Of a stretch of DNA of 25,705 nucleotides, positions 7,546 through 16,900 are shown piece by piece. The stretch lies in contig CAZVJA010000060.1 in the NCBI GenBank assembly GCA_964626885.1, positions 1 to 25,705 of the forward strand. The letters run 5' to 3'. Made by a program: the position numbers and the translations under genes. The notes below the pieces were generated by a model. The model saw nothing but the letters and a program-made list of their open reading frames with translations, was not told where the DNA came from and did not search any database. Every line of letters starts with the position of its first letter. The first letter of the stretch is position 1. This DNA is from CAZVJA01 sp964626885. Its GTDB lineage: Bacteria > Planctomycetota > Planctomycetia > Planctomycetales > Planctomycetaceae.

Positions 7546-8847
7546 TCAGGCTCGCGCTCGAATCACCAGGTCAACGAACCGAATCGGCTGGCGCGGCAGG
7601 CCAAGTTCCCCGGCCAAGTGGTGCATCCAGACGATGAAACCGCGCTCCGGGTGGAAGTAGAGCTCGTGGAGCGACCGCTCTGTTCGGCTGCCGGTGCGCA
7701 GGGCGTATTGATTTACCGGGAGTTGAAAGAACGTGTGGATCTGAAAGCTGCTCGCTCCGCACAGCGCATAGTTGAGAGCCATTTGCCCCGAGGTGATATT
7801 GCCGGTGGCGGACCAGGGGAGTGTGGGAAGCTTCATGCCGGTTTCTTTTCGTGTTGCGAGGAACCGCCGCATCACGCGGAGGTTACGATCGCTGAGATCC
7901 GGACCGCCGTAGGCGGCCCCGCGATGCCCATCGAAAAGGCGGTTCGGATCGAACAGGCGATTGCCGTAGATGAAGTAATCGGGAGAGGACTGCTCTGGCG
8001 CGTGGATCGCATCGAGCATGGCGCATTGAAAGTCGTCATCGAACAGCGCATTGAAAAGTTTCAAGCCGACACGGATGTTCTTCGAGGGGATCGCCGTGGA
8101 TTGAGGGTCGGGTGAACCTGCCACCGCCGCGTGACGAATCAGGTCCGGCACTTTTCGCAGCCAATCGATGACGGTGGATTGCATGGACGCTCGGTCACTC
8201 GCAGCGAGAGTCGGGCTGAAGTCTTTCTCGAGCGGCATCGGGCGCAATGATTCGTCCGTCGAATCGTGCCAAGCCGCCAGCAACCGCGGCGTGGTCCATG
8301 CATATTCGGCGATATTCCATGACGTTTCGCCAGGGGCCGGGAGATGAAACTTGCAGGAGGGGACGATCAGCGTCCCATTCCCTTCCGCGGCGCGGCGGGC
8401 ATCGCGAATCAGTTGCAAGTAGTCGTCAAAACTCTGCCACCAGCCGCGTCCCTTCCAGGTCACCGTCCAGCCTTGCTCACCCGATTGCCCGACAATCGGC
8501 TCGACATCCATCCGCGATTCGCGCTGCGCCCACGCTTCCATGGATTGCGTGCCGGATTCATCCTGCGCGATCACTGTTTTCAGCACGACGAAGCCAAGCC
8601 CCGCCCGCACGTCTTCCTCGACCTGCCGCGGGGTCATCGACAATTGGCCGGAGGCTTTTCCCCAGGGATTCTTAAGCCGATATCCCGCGTATTCGGCGGA
8701 GACATCGAGGTCGAATTTATCGAGGAGATACGGTTCGAGGGCTGAGGGCATTCCGGAATGCGCGAAGCGCTCGTAATCATCGCGCACGGCTGCCAGCAAC
8801 TGGGCTGGGACATCGGGGGTTTGAGGGAGTGCGATGGGACGCGACAT
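7546..8847 (-). CDS. Dihydroorotate-dehydrogenase-like FMN TIM-barrel protein
   Basis: A 433-residue protein with hallmarks of the dihydroorotate dehydrogenase / PreA flavoprotein group: NPWGKASG (60-67) followed by GLGFVVLKT (84-91), matching the first FMN-contact strand. Near the end, GNITSGQMALNYALCGASSFQIHT (349-372) matches the phosphate-binding strands that normally read GG(V/I)xSGxDAxxxxxxGAxxVQxxT. The middle part is unusual, and I do not recognise the conserved NxxNPN active-site segment, so the true substrate may not be dihydroorotate or pyrimidine. It is longer than typical class 1 enzymes. The ATG at 8847 lies 130 bp from the divergently transcribed isomerase-like gene. Best reading: a divergent FMN oxidoreductase of unknown substrate. 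Confidence 0.6.
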   Translation of the reverse strand: MSRPIALPQTPDVPAQLLAAVRDDYERFAHSGMPSALEPYLLDKFDLDVSAEYAGYRLKNPWGKASGQLSMTPRQVEEDVRAGLGFVVLKTVIAQDESGTQSMEAWAQRESRMDVEPIVGQSGEQGWTVTWKGRGWWQSFDDYLQLIRDARRAAEGNGTLIVPSCKFHLPAPGETSWNIAEYAWTTPRLLAAWHDSTDESLRPMPLEKDFSPTLAASDRASMQSTVIDWLRKVPDLIRHAAVAGSPDPQSTAIPSKNIRVGLKLFNALFDDDFQCAMLDAIHAPEQSSPDYFIYGNRLFDPNRLFDGHRGAAYGGPDLSDRNLRVMRRFLATRKETGMKLPTLPWSATGNITSGQMALNYALCGASSFQIHTFFQLPVNQYALRTGSRTERSLHELYFHPERGFIVWMHHLAGELGLPRQPIRFVDLVIRARA

Positions 8848-8977
8848 GTGGAAATTCGCTCGGGGCCGGTTGCGATTTCATCCCCTGCGCAGGACGATGC
8901 ATTTCGACACAAATTGAACTGAGTGAACTGAATGTATCAGACATCGTGCTGAAGATCCCCGCGAGTTGGGCTTGAAC

Positions 8978-9976
8978 ATGTCTCGATCCGCCGAACCGAA
9001 GCTCGCCTTTTCGACGCTCGGTTGCCCAGACTGGTCCTGGAAAGACATCTTGCGGAAAGGGCCGGAATTCGGTTTCCAGGGAGTCGAGATTCGGCTGCTT
9101 TCCCGGCAGATCGATTTGCCGGAAGTGCCGGAGTTTCAGCCCGCGCGATTAGCAGAGTGTGTCCGTCAGCTGAACAACGCCGGTCTTGCTGTTTGCGGGT
9201 TGGCTTCGTCAGTTCGATTCGATGAACCAGGCAAAGAGGCGCGAACAAAGCAATTAATCGTCGGTCAAAGGTATGTCGATCTCGCGGTGGCGTTGGGGGC
9301 GTCGTTCGTTCGCGTTTTTGGGGATGTGCTGCCGAAGGGGGAATCAAACACCGGTAGCCCTACCGAGACAGAACGAGTCGCCGCATTAAGATCGATCGCC
9401 GACGGGCTGAACAGGCTGGGTGAATATGCGGAACAGCCAGCGGTCGAGATTCTGTTGGAGACGCACGGGGATTTCTCCAGTTCGCGGCTCGAGTGGGAAT
9501 TGATGCAGAATGTCGAGAGCCCGCGAGTGGGCGTGCTGTGGGACACGCACCATCCGTGGCGGTTCGTCGGCGAAACATTGGGCGAGACATTTGAGCGGCT
9601 CAGGCCGTGGATTCGGCATACGCATTGGAAAGATTCGGTTAGCAACCCGTCCGAGGGGCAGGCCGACTCAGTTCATACCGACACAACGACCGCCGCGCGG
9701 TCCGGGGTTTCACAAAGGGAACTCGACGAGGCGGCTCGCGGTGCCCACGCGCTGATGAGCGGACATCAACATGCGGATTATGTATTGTTCGGGGAAGGGG
9801 AGTTTCCGATTGACGAATGTCTCGGATTGCTAAACAGTGCCAATTATGCCGGCTGGTACTCTCTCGAATGGGAAAAGATGTGGCATCCGGAGATTGCTGA
9901 CCCGGAGATCGCGTTTCCGGCATTTGTGCGGGAGATGCGCGAACGATTGTCCCATGTGAGTGGAGAACGGAACTAG
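8978..9976 (+). CDS. Xylose-isomerase-like TIM-barrel (sugar phosphate isomerase/epimerase family)
   Basis: A 332-residue protein from ATG 8978; a TTG four codons earlier (8966) is a less likely start. It has the AP-endonuclease-family-2 barrel pattern: FSTLGCPDWSW at the first strand, GFQGVEIR, then candidate metal ligands in LLETHGDF (Glu161), VLWDTHHPWR (Asp189, His191), IRHTHWKD (His216) and YSLEWEK near the C-terminus. Such proteins commonly isomerise or epimerise sugars or inositols using a divalent metal. No signal peptide is seen, so it should be cytosolic. No sugar transporter or dehydrogenase partner adjoins it, leaving the substrate open. The motif ATTGAACTGAGT lies 54-65 bases upstream of the start. 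Confidence 0.8.
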   Translation: MSRSAEPKLAFSTLGCPDWSWKDILRKGPEFGFQGVEIRLLSRQIDLPEVPEFQPARLAECVRQLNNAGLAVCGLASSVRFDEPGKEARTKQLIVGQRYVDLAVALGASFVRVFGDVLPKGESNTGSPTETERVAALRSIADGLNRLGEYAEQPAVEILLETHGDFSSSRLEWELMQNVESPRVGVLWDTHHPWRFVGETLGETFERLRPWIRHTHWKDSVSNPSEGQADSVHTDTTTAARSGVSQRELDEAARGAHALMSGHQHADYVLFGEGEFPIDECLGLLNSANYAGWYSLEWEKMWHPEIADPEIAFPAFVREMRERLSHVSGERN

Positions 9977-10057
9977 TGGACCGGCCTGGATTGACGGGTC
10001 ACGTTTCTCGTTCCGGGGGCTCGCCTTCGGCTCGACCCCGCCCATCCAGATCTATCA

Positions 10058-10086
10058 ATTCAACTCGGTCGGTTCACGAGTTGAAT
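10058..10086. terminator. Perfect 10-bp hairpin between isomerase-like and hydroxylase genes
   Basis: ATTCAACTCG (10058-10067) and CGAGTTGAAT (10077-10086) pair exactly around a 9-base loop. It lies about 80 bp after the isomerase-like gene and 48 bp before the hydroxylase start. There is no T-run, so it could be a factor-dependent terminator, an mRNA stabiliser or an operator. Its left arm and loop partly match sequence upstream of the protease gene at 11130. Confidence 0.4.
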
Positions 10087-10133
10087 GAGTCGATTGTTCC
10101 CACCGCCTGGAATTTGCTGCTATCGGAAAACTT

Positions 10134-10973
10134 ATGGGTGTGCTGTACGGTTTGAAGCCGGCCATCTCCGTCGCGCTGCTGGTGCTCTTCTGGATTTGGG
10201 AGACGGGCCGGCCGTTCTTTGGTGTGCGGCGGGAACGGTGGATTCACGCCGGTCGGAATCTTGCGGTGGCGATTCTGAACACGGTCGTCTTGGGGCTGAT
10301 CTTCAGCACGGCGACAGTCGGAGTGGCCGGTAGGAGCGAGACCCAGGGTTGGGGGTTGTTGAATCTGCTGTCATGGAGCAGGCCGGCGGAAACGATCGCT
10401 GCGATCGTCTTGCTCGACGGTTGGATGTACCTGTGGCATCGGGCGAATCACCGCATTCCGCTGCTGTGGCGGTTTCATCGCATGCACCACAGCGACAACC
10501 GGATGGATGTGACGACCGCGACACGGTTTCATCTGGGAGAACATCTGATTTCAGCCGGATTGCGGCTGGTGTTGATCCCTCTGCTTGGTCTGCGGATCGA
10601 ATTCCTCCTGATTTACGACGCGCTCGTCATCGCGGTCACGCAATTGCACCATGCGGATATATCGTTGGGAGCGTGTGACCGCTGGCTGGCGTGGGTGATT
10701 GTCACTCCCTTCATCCATAAGGTGCATCATTCGCGCTGGCGTCTGGAAACCGACTCGAACTATTCGTCCGTTTTTTCCGTCTGGGATCGGCTCGCGGGGA
10801 CTCTGCGTCGGCGGGACGATCCGTCAACGATTCAGTTCGGTTTGGAAGAGTTTGACGAGCCGCGCTGGCAAACCTTTCGCGGTATGCTGGTCACGCCGTT
10901 TTTGAAAGGGGATGCGTCAACTCTTACCGACCCCGCGCAGAAGGTGGAATCGTCCGACCCGAGCCCGTCCTAG
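10134..10973 (+). CDS. Membrane fatty acid hydroxylase / sterol desaturase family protein
   Basis: A 279-residue integral membrane protein with the full histidine-box set of the di-iron fatty-acid-hydroxylase superfamily: HRANH (102-106), HRMHH (115-119), HLGEH (133-137), HH (172-173) and HKVHH (195-199). Hydrophobic segments at about 9-21, 43-63, 86-101, 140-170 and 183-194 place the boxes on the cytoplasmic face. The family uses O2 and iron to hydroxylate or desaturate lipids such as fatty acids, sterols, carotenoids or alkylglycerols; the substrate cannot be told from sequence. The start ATG 10134 is preceded by TCGGAAAACTT, a weak ribosome site. The gene is flanked by unrelated genes with gaps of 157 and 233 bp, consistent with a single-gene transcription unit. 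Confidence 0.85.
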   Translation: MGVLYGLKPAISVALLVLFWIWETGRPFFGVRRERWIHAGRNLAVAILNTVVLGLIFSTATVGVAGRSETQGWGLLNLLSWSRPAETIAAIVLLDGWMYLWHRANHRIPLLWRFHRMHHSDNRMDVTTATRFHLGEHLISAGLRLVLIPLLGLRIEFLLIYDALVIAVTQLHHADISLGACDRWLAWVIVTPFIHKVHHSRWRLETDSNYSSVFSVWDRLAGTLRRRDDPSTIQFGLEEFDEPRWQTFRGMLVTPFLKGDASTLTDPAQKVESSDPSPS

Positions 10974-11104
10974 ACCGGTCAAATTCAGCAACCCGCAGAC
11001 GCGCTGCATCCGTCGCGGGGACCGGTGATCGTCATGTTGCTCACGCCGCCGTCATACTGTGCGGATCGTGCGGGATGCGATGCGACACACGTCGCTGAAC
11101 TTTT

Positions 11105-11132
11105 TTGACAGCGGTTCGCCATGGCTTATATT
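11105..11132 (+). promoter_or_regulatory. Sigma-70-type promoter for the S41 protease gene
   Basis: TTGACA (11105-11110, full consensus), a 16-base spacer, then TATATT (11127-11132, five of six consensus bases). The start codon lies about 75 bases downstream. A strong match for a high-GC region; it probably drives the protease and the coupled propeller gene. Confidence 0.65.
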
Positions 11133-11206
11133 CAACTGAGTCACGTCGGTTCTTGAGCAATCCGTGAGCGTGACATGACGTTGACATTCGCCTTGGGGGG
11201 GACGAC

Positions 11207-12871
11207 ATGCCGGTGAGATTGTTTGCACAGCGCGGATTTTTTCTGGCGGGCCTGTTGTCGCTCGCTCTCTTCTCTTGGCCGTTGGCCTGGGCCGCACCGC
11301 AATCGGGCGAGCCTCGGCTCCTCGATACGTCGCACGATGCCACGGTCGAGTCCTCGATCCGCGAGGGGGAAGACCTCGAGCGGACGCGCGACTGGATCAA
11401 GGCGATCGAGCATTACGAGCATGTCGTCAAAGAGCACCCCGAGAACGAGCGGCTGAAGTACGGTCTGCGACGCTCGAAGGCGCAATTCAGCATCGATCGC
11501 CGCTACGCCGATGGAAGCTTCGAGAATCGGCTGCTGCGGATGTCCCGCTCCGAGGCGCTGCAGGTGTTTGATGAGGTGTTTGAGACAGTGCGCTCGAACT
11601 ATGTTGAGCCGGTGAGTGCGACCTCTTTTGTGGCTCACGGCACCGAGAGTCTCTACCTTGCACTGGCGAATGAACGGTTCGTCCATCGTCATCTGGAAGG
11701 GGTCGATCCGGCGCGGATCACGCGGATGCGATCGATTCTCGTCGAGCAATACTGGAATCGGCCGATCTCGCAGCCTGGAGGAGCGCGGTACGTTGTTTCG
11801 GAAGTGTGCGACATCGCGACACGTGAGGTCGGCCTGTCGGACTCAGCAGTGGTGTACGAATACGTCTTTGGCGGGTGCAACTCGCTCGATGACTACAGCA
11901 ACTTTCTGACTCCCGACCGCCACGCCGACTTGCACGACAACATTGAAGGGAACTTCGTCGGGTTGGGTATTGAGTTGAAATCGGAACTCGGCAAAGGGCA
12001 GTTGCTGGTGAACGTGCTCCCGGAGAGCCCCGCGGCGGAAGGGGGCATGCGTCCCGGCGACTACATCACGAACATTGACGGCATTGATTGCTCGAACATG
12101 ACGACGGATGAGGCGGCCAAGCTGTTGCGCGGGCCGGTCGGCAGCTCGGTCCGTCTGACGCTTCTGCAACGTACCGACAAGCAGTTGCACGACGGCCGGT
12201 TCGTCCGCCGTCCGGTGCACGTGAAGAGCGTTCCGGTGGCGAAGATCATCGATCGTTCGGAAGGGATCGGCTACATTCAGATGACCGGTTTCCAGAAAAG
12301 CTCGCCGGACGAGCTGCGAGAAGCACTGTCGGATCTGCGTCGTCAGGGGATGCGGGCTCTCATCTGGGATTTGCGCGGTAACCCCGGCGGACTGCTGACG
12401 GCGGCCGTGGAAGTGCTCGATGAGTTTCTCGATCAAGGGGTCATCGTCTCGACTCATGGCCGAGGACCGGGTTCCGATACCGTGTATTCGGCCCGCAACA
12501 TCGGTACGGACCGCCTGCCGCTGGTGCTGCTTGTCGACGGCGACAGCGCCAGTGCCAGCGAGATTGTCGCCGGGGCCGTGCATGATTATCGCCGCGGCAC
12601 GATTGTGGGGAGAAACACCTACGGCAAATGGTCGGTGCAGACGATTTTTCCGCTGCACGGCAACATGGGTTTGCGGCTGACGACCGCGAAATTCTACTCG
12701 CCGCGCGGCAAGACGTACGGTAAGATCGGAATTGAACCGGACGTCGTCGTGGAGTTGCCGTCCGAGGAACGAATGGCCTTCAAGAACCCGGCGGGAGAAA
12801 TTGATCTGAACGGCGATGCCGACCTGCGAAAAGGGCTCGACATTCTCCGCAGTCAGATCACTCAACGATGA
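11207..12871 (+). CDS. Carboxy-terminal processing protease (S41) with PDZ domain
   Basis: A 554-residue exported protease. Residues 1-29 form a signal peptide ending in LAWAA. Residues about 50-85 (REGEDLERTRDWIKAIEHYEHV) look like one TPR-type helical hairpin, not usual at this place in Ctp proteases. A PDZ domain follows at about 245-335 (GLGIELK, SPAAEGGMRPGDYITNIDG). The S41 core (about 345-540) has the catalytic serine in GDSASASEIVAGA (Ser449) and the catalytic lysine exactly 25 residues on, in TYGKWSVQ (Lys474), the same spacing as in E. coli Prc. The family cleaves C-terminal tails of periplasmic proteins. Trp replaces the usual Gly after the lysine. It overlaps the next gene by four bases (ATGA), indicating coupled translation. 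Confidence 0.9.
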   Translation: MPVRLFAQRGFFLAGLLSLALFSWPLAWAAPQSGEPRLLDTSHDATVESSIREGEDLERTRDWIKAIEHYEHVVKEHPENERLKYGLRRSKAQFSIDRRYADGSFENRLLRMSRSEALQVFDEVFETVRSNYVEPVSATSFVAHGTESLYLALANERFVHRHLEGVDPARITRMRSILVEQYWNRPISQPGGARYVVSEVCDIATREVGLSDSAVVYEYVFGGCNSLDDYSNFLTPDRHADLHDNIEGNFVGLGIELKSELGKGQLLVNVLPESPAAEGGMRPGDYITNIDGIDCSNMTTDEAAKLLRGPVGSSVRLTLLQRTDKQLHDGRFVRRPVHVKSVPVAKIIDRSEGIGYIQMTGFQKSSPDELREALSDLRRQGMRALIWDLRGNPGGLLTAAVEVLDEFLDQGVIVSTHGRGPGSDTVYSARNIGTDRLPLVLLVDGDSASASEIVAGAVHDYRRGTIVGRNTYGKWSVQTIFPLHGNMGLRLTTAKFYSPRGKTYGKIGIEPDVVVELPSEERMAFKNPAGEIDLNGDADLRKGLDILRSQITQR

Positions 12872-13776
12872 GCGCCACGGACGACCATATCTGGCTCGAT
12901 GCCGGCCGCGGATTGGCCCCCGAGCGGAACTGGTCGTTCACCACCGATGCACCGCTGAGCTGCTTGGTGTATCCGCGAGAATCGGGACATGTCATCGCGG
13001 GGGACGAATCCGGGGGGATCTATCTCCTGGACCGGTTAGGGCAGGTCGTCGCGCTGACGCGCGGTTCGCATGCGCTGCAGGATCTGGCGTGGAGCGATGC
13101 TGGTTTCCGGGGAGCCGCGGTTGTCGATTCGTCGGTGCTGTGGATTCTCAACCGTCAGCTTCAGATGGTATGGTCCGAGGACTGCCGAGAGGAGATCATC
13201 GCCATCGACGTGGCGCCGTTTGGGAATCACGTGGCGGTCTGTCTCGCGAACGGCGAAAACCGCATCGTCGACATGGACAAGAAGACTGTCGGAAAGTTCG
13301 AGACGATTCGCCCACTGAGCTATGTGAAATTCGTGGCTCGCGCGGCGGGAGTGATTGGGGCTGCCGAGCATGGGTTGCTGTGCCGGTATCGATTGAACGG
13401 TCAGGCCGAGTGGTCGGACACGCTCTGGTCGAACGTGGGTGATATGAGCGTCTCGGGGGACGGGCGGGCACTGTATCTGGCGGCATTCAGCTATGGCATA
13501 CAGCGCTTCGACGGGAACGGTGAAAATCGCGGCTCCTATGTCGTGGAAGGGAGTCCCGGTCGTGTTGCGACCACCTGGACCCCGAAGCGGATGGCGGTTT
13601 CCACCATCGAACGCCACCTGTATTGGATGGACTCGGACGGGGAACTGCTCTGGGCCACCGCCACGCCGGATGAAATTATGCATCTGCGGTGCGACCCCCT
13701 CGGGAAGGGGCTGATTTGCGGTTTTCGCTCGGGCAGGATTCTCAACCTCGTCTGGGGGTTGCCCGAAGGGGAGTAA
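12868..13776 (+). CDS. Beta-propeller repeat protein coupled to the protease
   Basis: A 302-residue protein starting within the stop of the protease gene (ATGA). It has recurrent beta-strand blocks such as HVIAGDESGGIYLLDRLGQVV, AVVDSSVLWILNR, HVAVCLANGENRIVDM, GRALYLAAFSYGIQRFDGNGE and GLICGFRSGRILNL. These are spaced about 40-45 residues apart and suggest a six- or seven-bladed propeller of WD40/PQQ type. No signal peptide or membrane segment is visible, which is odd given the exported protease with which it is co-translated. I infer a protein-interaction role, perhaps tied to the adjacent kinase or protease. No catalytic motif is recognised. Confidence 0.75.
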   Translation: MSATDDHIWLDAGRGLAPERNWSFTTDAPLSCLVYPRESGHVIAGDESGGIYLLDRLGQVVALTRGSHALQDLAWSDAGFRGAAVVDSSVLWILNRQLQMVWSEDCREEIIAIDVAPFGNHVAVCLANGENRIVDMDKKTVGKFETIRPLSYVKFVARAAGVIGAAEHGLLCRYRLNGQAEWSDTLWSNVGDMSVSGDGRALYLAAFSYGIQRFDGNGENRGSYVVEGSPGRVATTWTPKRMAVSTIERHLYWMDSDGELLWATATPDEIMHLRCDPLGKGLICGFRSGRILNLVWGLPEGE

Positions 13777-13826
13777 AGCCGAATCATGCAGACAAGGGCC
13801 CTGTCGAAATTGATGACGGCGGGCTT

Positions 13827-13856
13827 TTGACTCTCTCCCACTACCGTTGGTAAGAT
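13827..13856 (+). promoter_or_regulatory. Candidate promoter for the Ser/Thr kinase gene
   Basis: TTGACT (13827-13832), an 18-base spacer, and TAAGAT (13851-13856, four of six consensus bases). It lies about 80 bases before the kinase ATG in the 159-bp gap after the propeller gene. A moderate match; it suggests that the kinase is transcribed separately from the protease pair. Confidence 0.45.
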
Positions 13857-13935
13857 AAGATTTCGTAACGTCTTAGGCGGATGATTCTGCTCTCTCCCGA
13901 GCGTGTCGAACACCGCGGGCCTGCGGGGTATTTCG

Positions 13936-16900
13936 ATGTCAGCTGATTCCAGCTCAGGCACGCAAGAACCGATCGCGAAGCTCCCCTCCGGCGAGATCGA
14001 AACGGATCGGAGATCGCTCGGGAAGTATCAGTTGATCCGGAAGATCGGCGCCGGCGGGATGGGAACGGTCTTTCTGGCGCTCGACTCCCAACTCAAGCGG
14101 ACCGTCGCGCTGAAGATTCTGCCGCGTGAGCGGACCTCGAACCCCACGCTAGTGAAGCGATTTCAAGCCGAGGCCCAGGCGGCGGCGCAACTGAAACATG
14201 ACAATATCGTTACTGTTTATGATGCCGGCAACGCCGACGGGCATCTTTACATTGCGCTGGAATACGTCGAAGGAACCGACGTCCACGAGCTTGTAGCGCG
14301 GAACGGGCGAATTCCCCTGATGCGATCGATTGAGATCATCAAGCAGGTGGCCCGCGCGCTGGATCATGCGCACAAGCAGGGAATTGTCCATCGGGACATC
14401 AAGCCCTCGAATCTGTTGTTAATGAAGGATGGGACCGTCAAGCTGACCGATATGGGGCTCGCGCGGTCCATCGATGAAACGGTCGACACCGGGATTACGC
14501 GCGAGGGGACGACGGTTGGTACGGTCGATTACATGTCCCCGGAGCAGGCGCGCGACAGTCAGGCGGCCGACATCCGCAGCGATATCTATTCGCTGGGATG
14601 CACCTGGTACCAGATGCTCACCGGCTCGCCCCCCTTTCCGACCGGCAGCGTGACCAACAAGTTGTATGCGCACGTTTCCAAACCAAGGCCTGATCCACGG
14701 AGCGTGAATCCGAAAATTCCGGAAGGAGCCGTGGAAATTCTGCACAAGATGATGGCGCGCAAAGCCAGCGAGCGCTATCAGACGCCGGCGGAACTGCTGA
14801 AGGATCTCGAGAACGTCGACTTGCGGATGTCGCGCGAGCAGACGATGGTGTTGGATGCGATCACCGACACATCCGAAGTCGACGACGTCCCAAAGTTGGC
14901 TTCCTCACTTCCTCCGCCGATGGGCGATTCCGGACGGTTGAAGGGGGACTCCGGGCGATTGAAAGGGGATTCGGGTCGCCTCAAGGGAGACTCCGGCCGA
15001 CTGAAGGGGGATTCCGGCAAGCTCAAAGGAGATTCCGGCAGACTTGCGGAGGAGACCGGTCGAACGGCGGACGATTCGGTACGTTTTCCTTCGCTCCCGC
15101 CGCGCATGGCGAATCCGTCGCTTCCATCGTCAGAACAGAGCTCCCGCCGCGATCGGCGAGAGTTGCCGCCACGCGCCGACGACTCGTCGGCGCGGACCGC
15201 GAGACCGGAGGGAAAAAAAAACAAGGGGGTGGGAGGTTCGGCGCGAAATGCGCGGCCGCAGGTATCCGAAGAGCCGGTCATTTCGCGAAAGCCGGCGGCC
15301 AGTCGCCAAAAGAGTTCCTCCGGAACCTGGTCCGTCAACTCGATCGATTATAAGCAACTCGCGTGGGTTGGCGGCATCATCTTCGGCGTGGTTTTGCTGG
15401 GGGTGCTCTTCATGAGCATCGGCTCGGGAGTCGATCCGTCTGACGTACCTAAAAACGTGGAAGGCGTTGAGGGCAACGGCGCGCAGAACGCCGCGAATCC
15501 TGTCGTGCCGCCCCCCCGCAGTCGACGGCGCGAAGAACAAGCTCCCCCCGCGAAGGAAGAAAAAAAAGAGGATGCACCGCCGGAGAATTCTCAGGCGGCA
15601 GTCCTCACCGATGGAGCCAACAACGCCGCCGCGGGCGCGGGGAAAGCGGAGCAGATTCCGATCGGCCGCCAAGGGGAGAAGGAGCTGACTCCCGACTGGG
15701 TCGCACAGGTCTGGAATGCTTCGTTGAAGGAAGCGAGCGAAAAATTTCCGACATTCCGCGTCGGCCGCACGACTGGCCCGCCGTCGAAATTCGCGAGCTT
15801 GAACGACGCGCTCGAAAATCTTCCCGATGCGGGAGGAGTCGTGGAACTGGTGGGGGATGGGCCATTTCTGCTGACGGGTGAGCGATTGGAAACGCATGGG
15901 AGAGTCGTGATTGCCGCGGCCCAGGAGAGCCGTCCGGTTGTGTTGCTCGCTCCGAACTTCGAGAACGCTGCGGTGGGGGCATTGACTCTCGCGGGCGGGA
16001 CGTTGGAGCTTCGGGGGATCCATTTCACGGCCGTGGCTGGCCAATATGCGGGCGATGCGCCGCGAAAGCTGGTGGTCGTCGAAGGAGGGGATCTCGTCGT
16101 CCGCGATTGTTCCGTCACGATGCAAGGGGAGCGAACTTCACCGCTGGTGGCGTTTCGGGTCTCGGGAAGAATGCCGGAAGAAGCGGAGCATCCGCGCGGC
16201 GAGCCTCACGCCTTATTGCACAACGTTTTCGTCCGCGGCGGCAACCTCACGGCGCTGGAGTTCAATCTGCCCGCGGTCGATGCGCTCATCAGCAATAGTT
16301 TCCTCGGCTCTGGGGAGGCTCCGGCGCTTCGTGTCACCAGCACATCGGATGCCGTCGCCGCCACACAGGAGCCGGCGAACGGTAATCGTCCGCAGTCGAT
16401 TGCTCCCCCACAGGGGCTCACGGCCAGAAATGCTCCGTCGCCGGTGAAGATCGGCACCGACTCCGCCGGCTTGGCTCGTCGGATCAGGCTTTTCTCTTCG
16501 ATGATTTGCGGTGGCCGCAACGCGTTTGAGTTGGTTCCGGGCAGCGATGTGATGAATCCTCCCACGACCGAAATGCGGCTGCTCAATTCGATCGTCGCCT
16601 GTGAGACCAGCGTGCGAGACTCGCAACTCCTGTACCTGCGCGACTGGCAGGAAGATTCCTCGGAAGGGAATCGGGGTTCGATGTTGAAAAACCTCGACTG
16701 GTCGATGGAGCATTCGCTGGTTCTCGGTTGGAAGGTTCTGCTGCAGAAGGATCTGGGCATCCATCGCATCGCGAGCGATCCCAAAATCTGGGAAGAGTTC
16801 TGGAAGAAACCGGTCGATACATTGCAGTTTCAGCGGTTGCCGTGGCCGGGGCGCGAATTCGGCGACTGGGCCGCGATAACTCCCGCGAGCCTCGCCGTCA

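Noticed and set aside
11843..12865. 340-codon minus-strand open frame over the S41 protease
   Set aside because: Antisense to a gene with confirmed catalytic residues; the composition is His/Arg-rich shadow sequence.
14923..15048. CRISPR-like array because of regular 21-bp units
   Set aside because: Units are contiguous, in frame, encode GDSGRLK and have no spacers.
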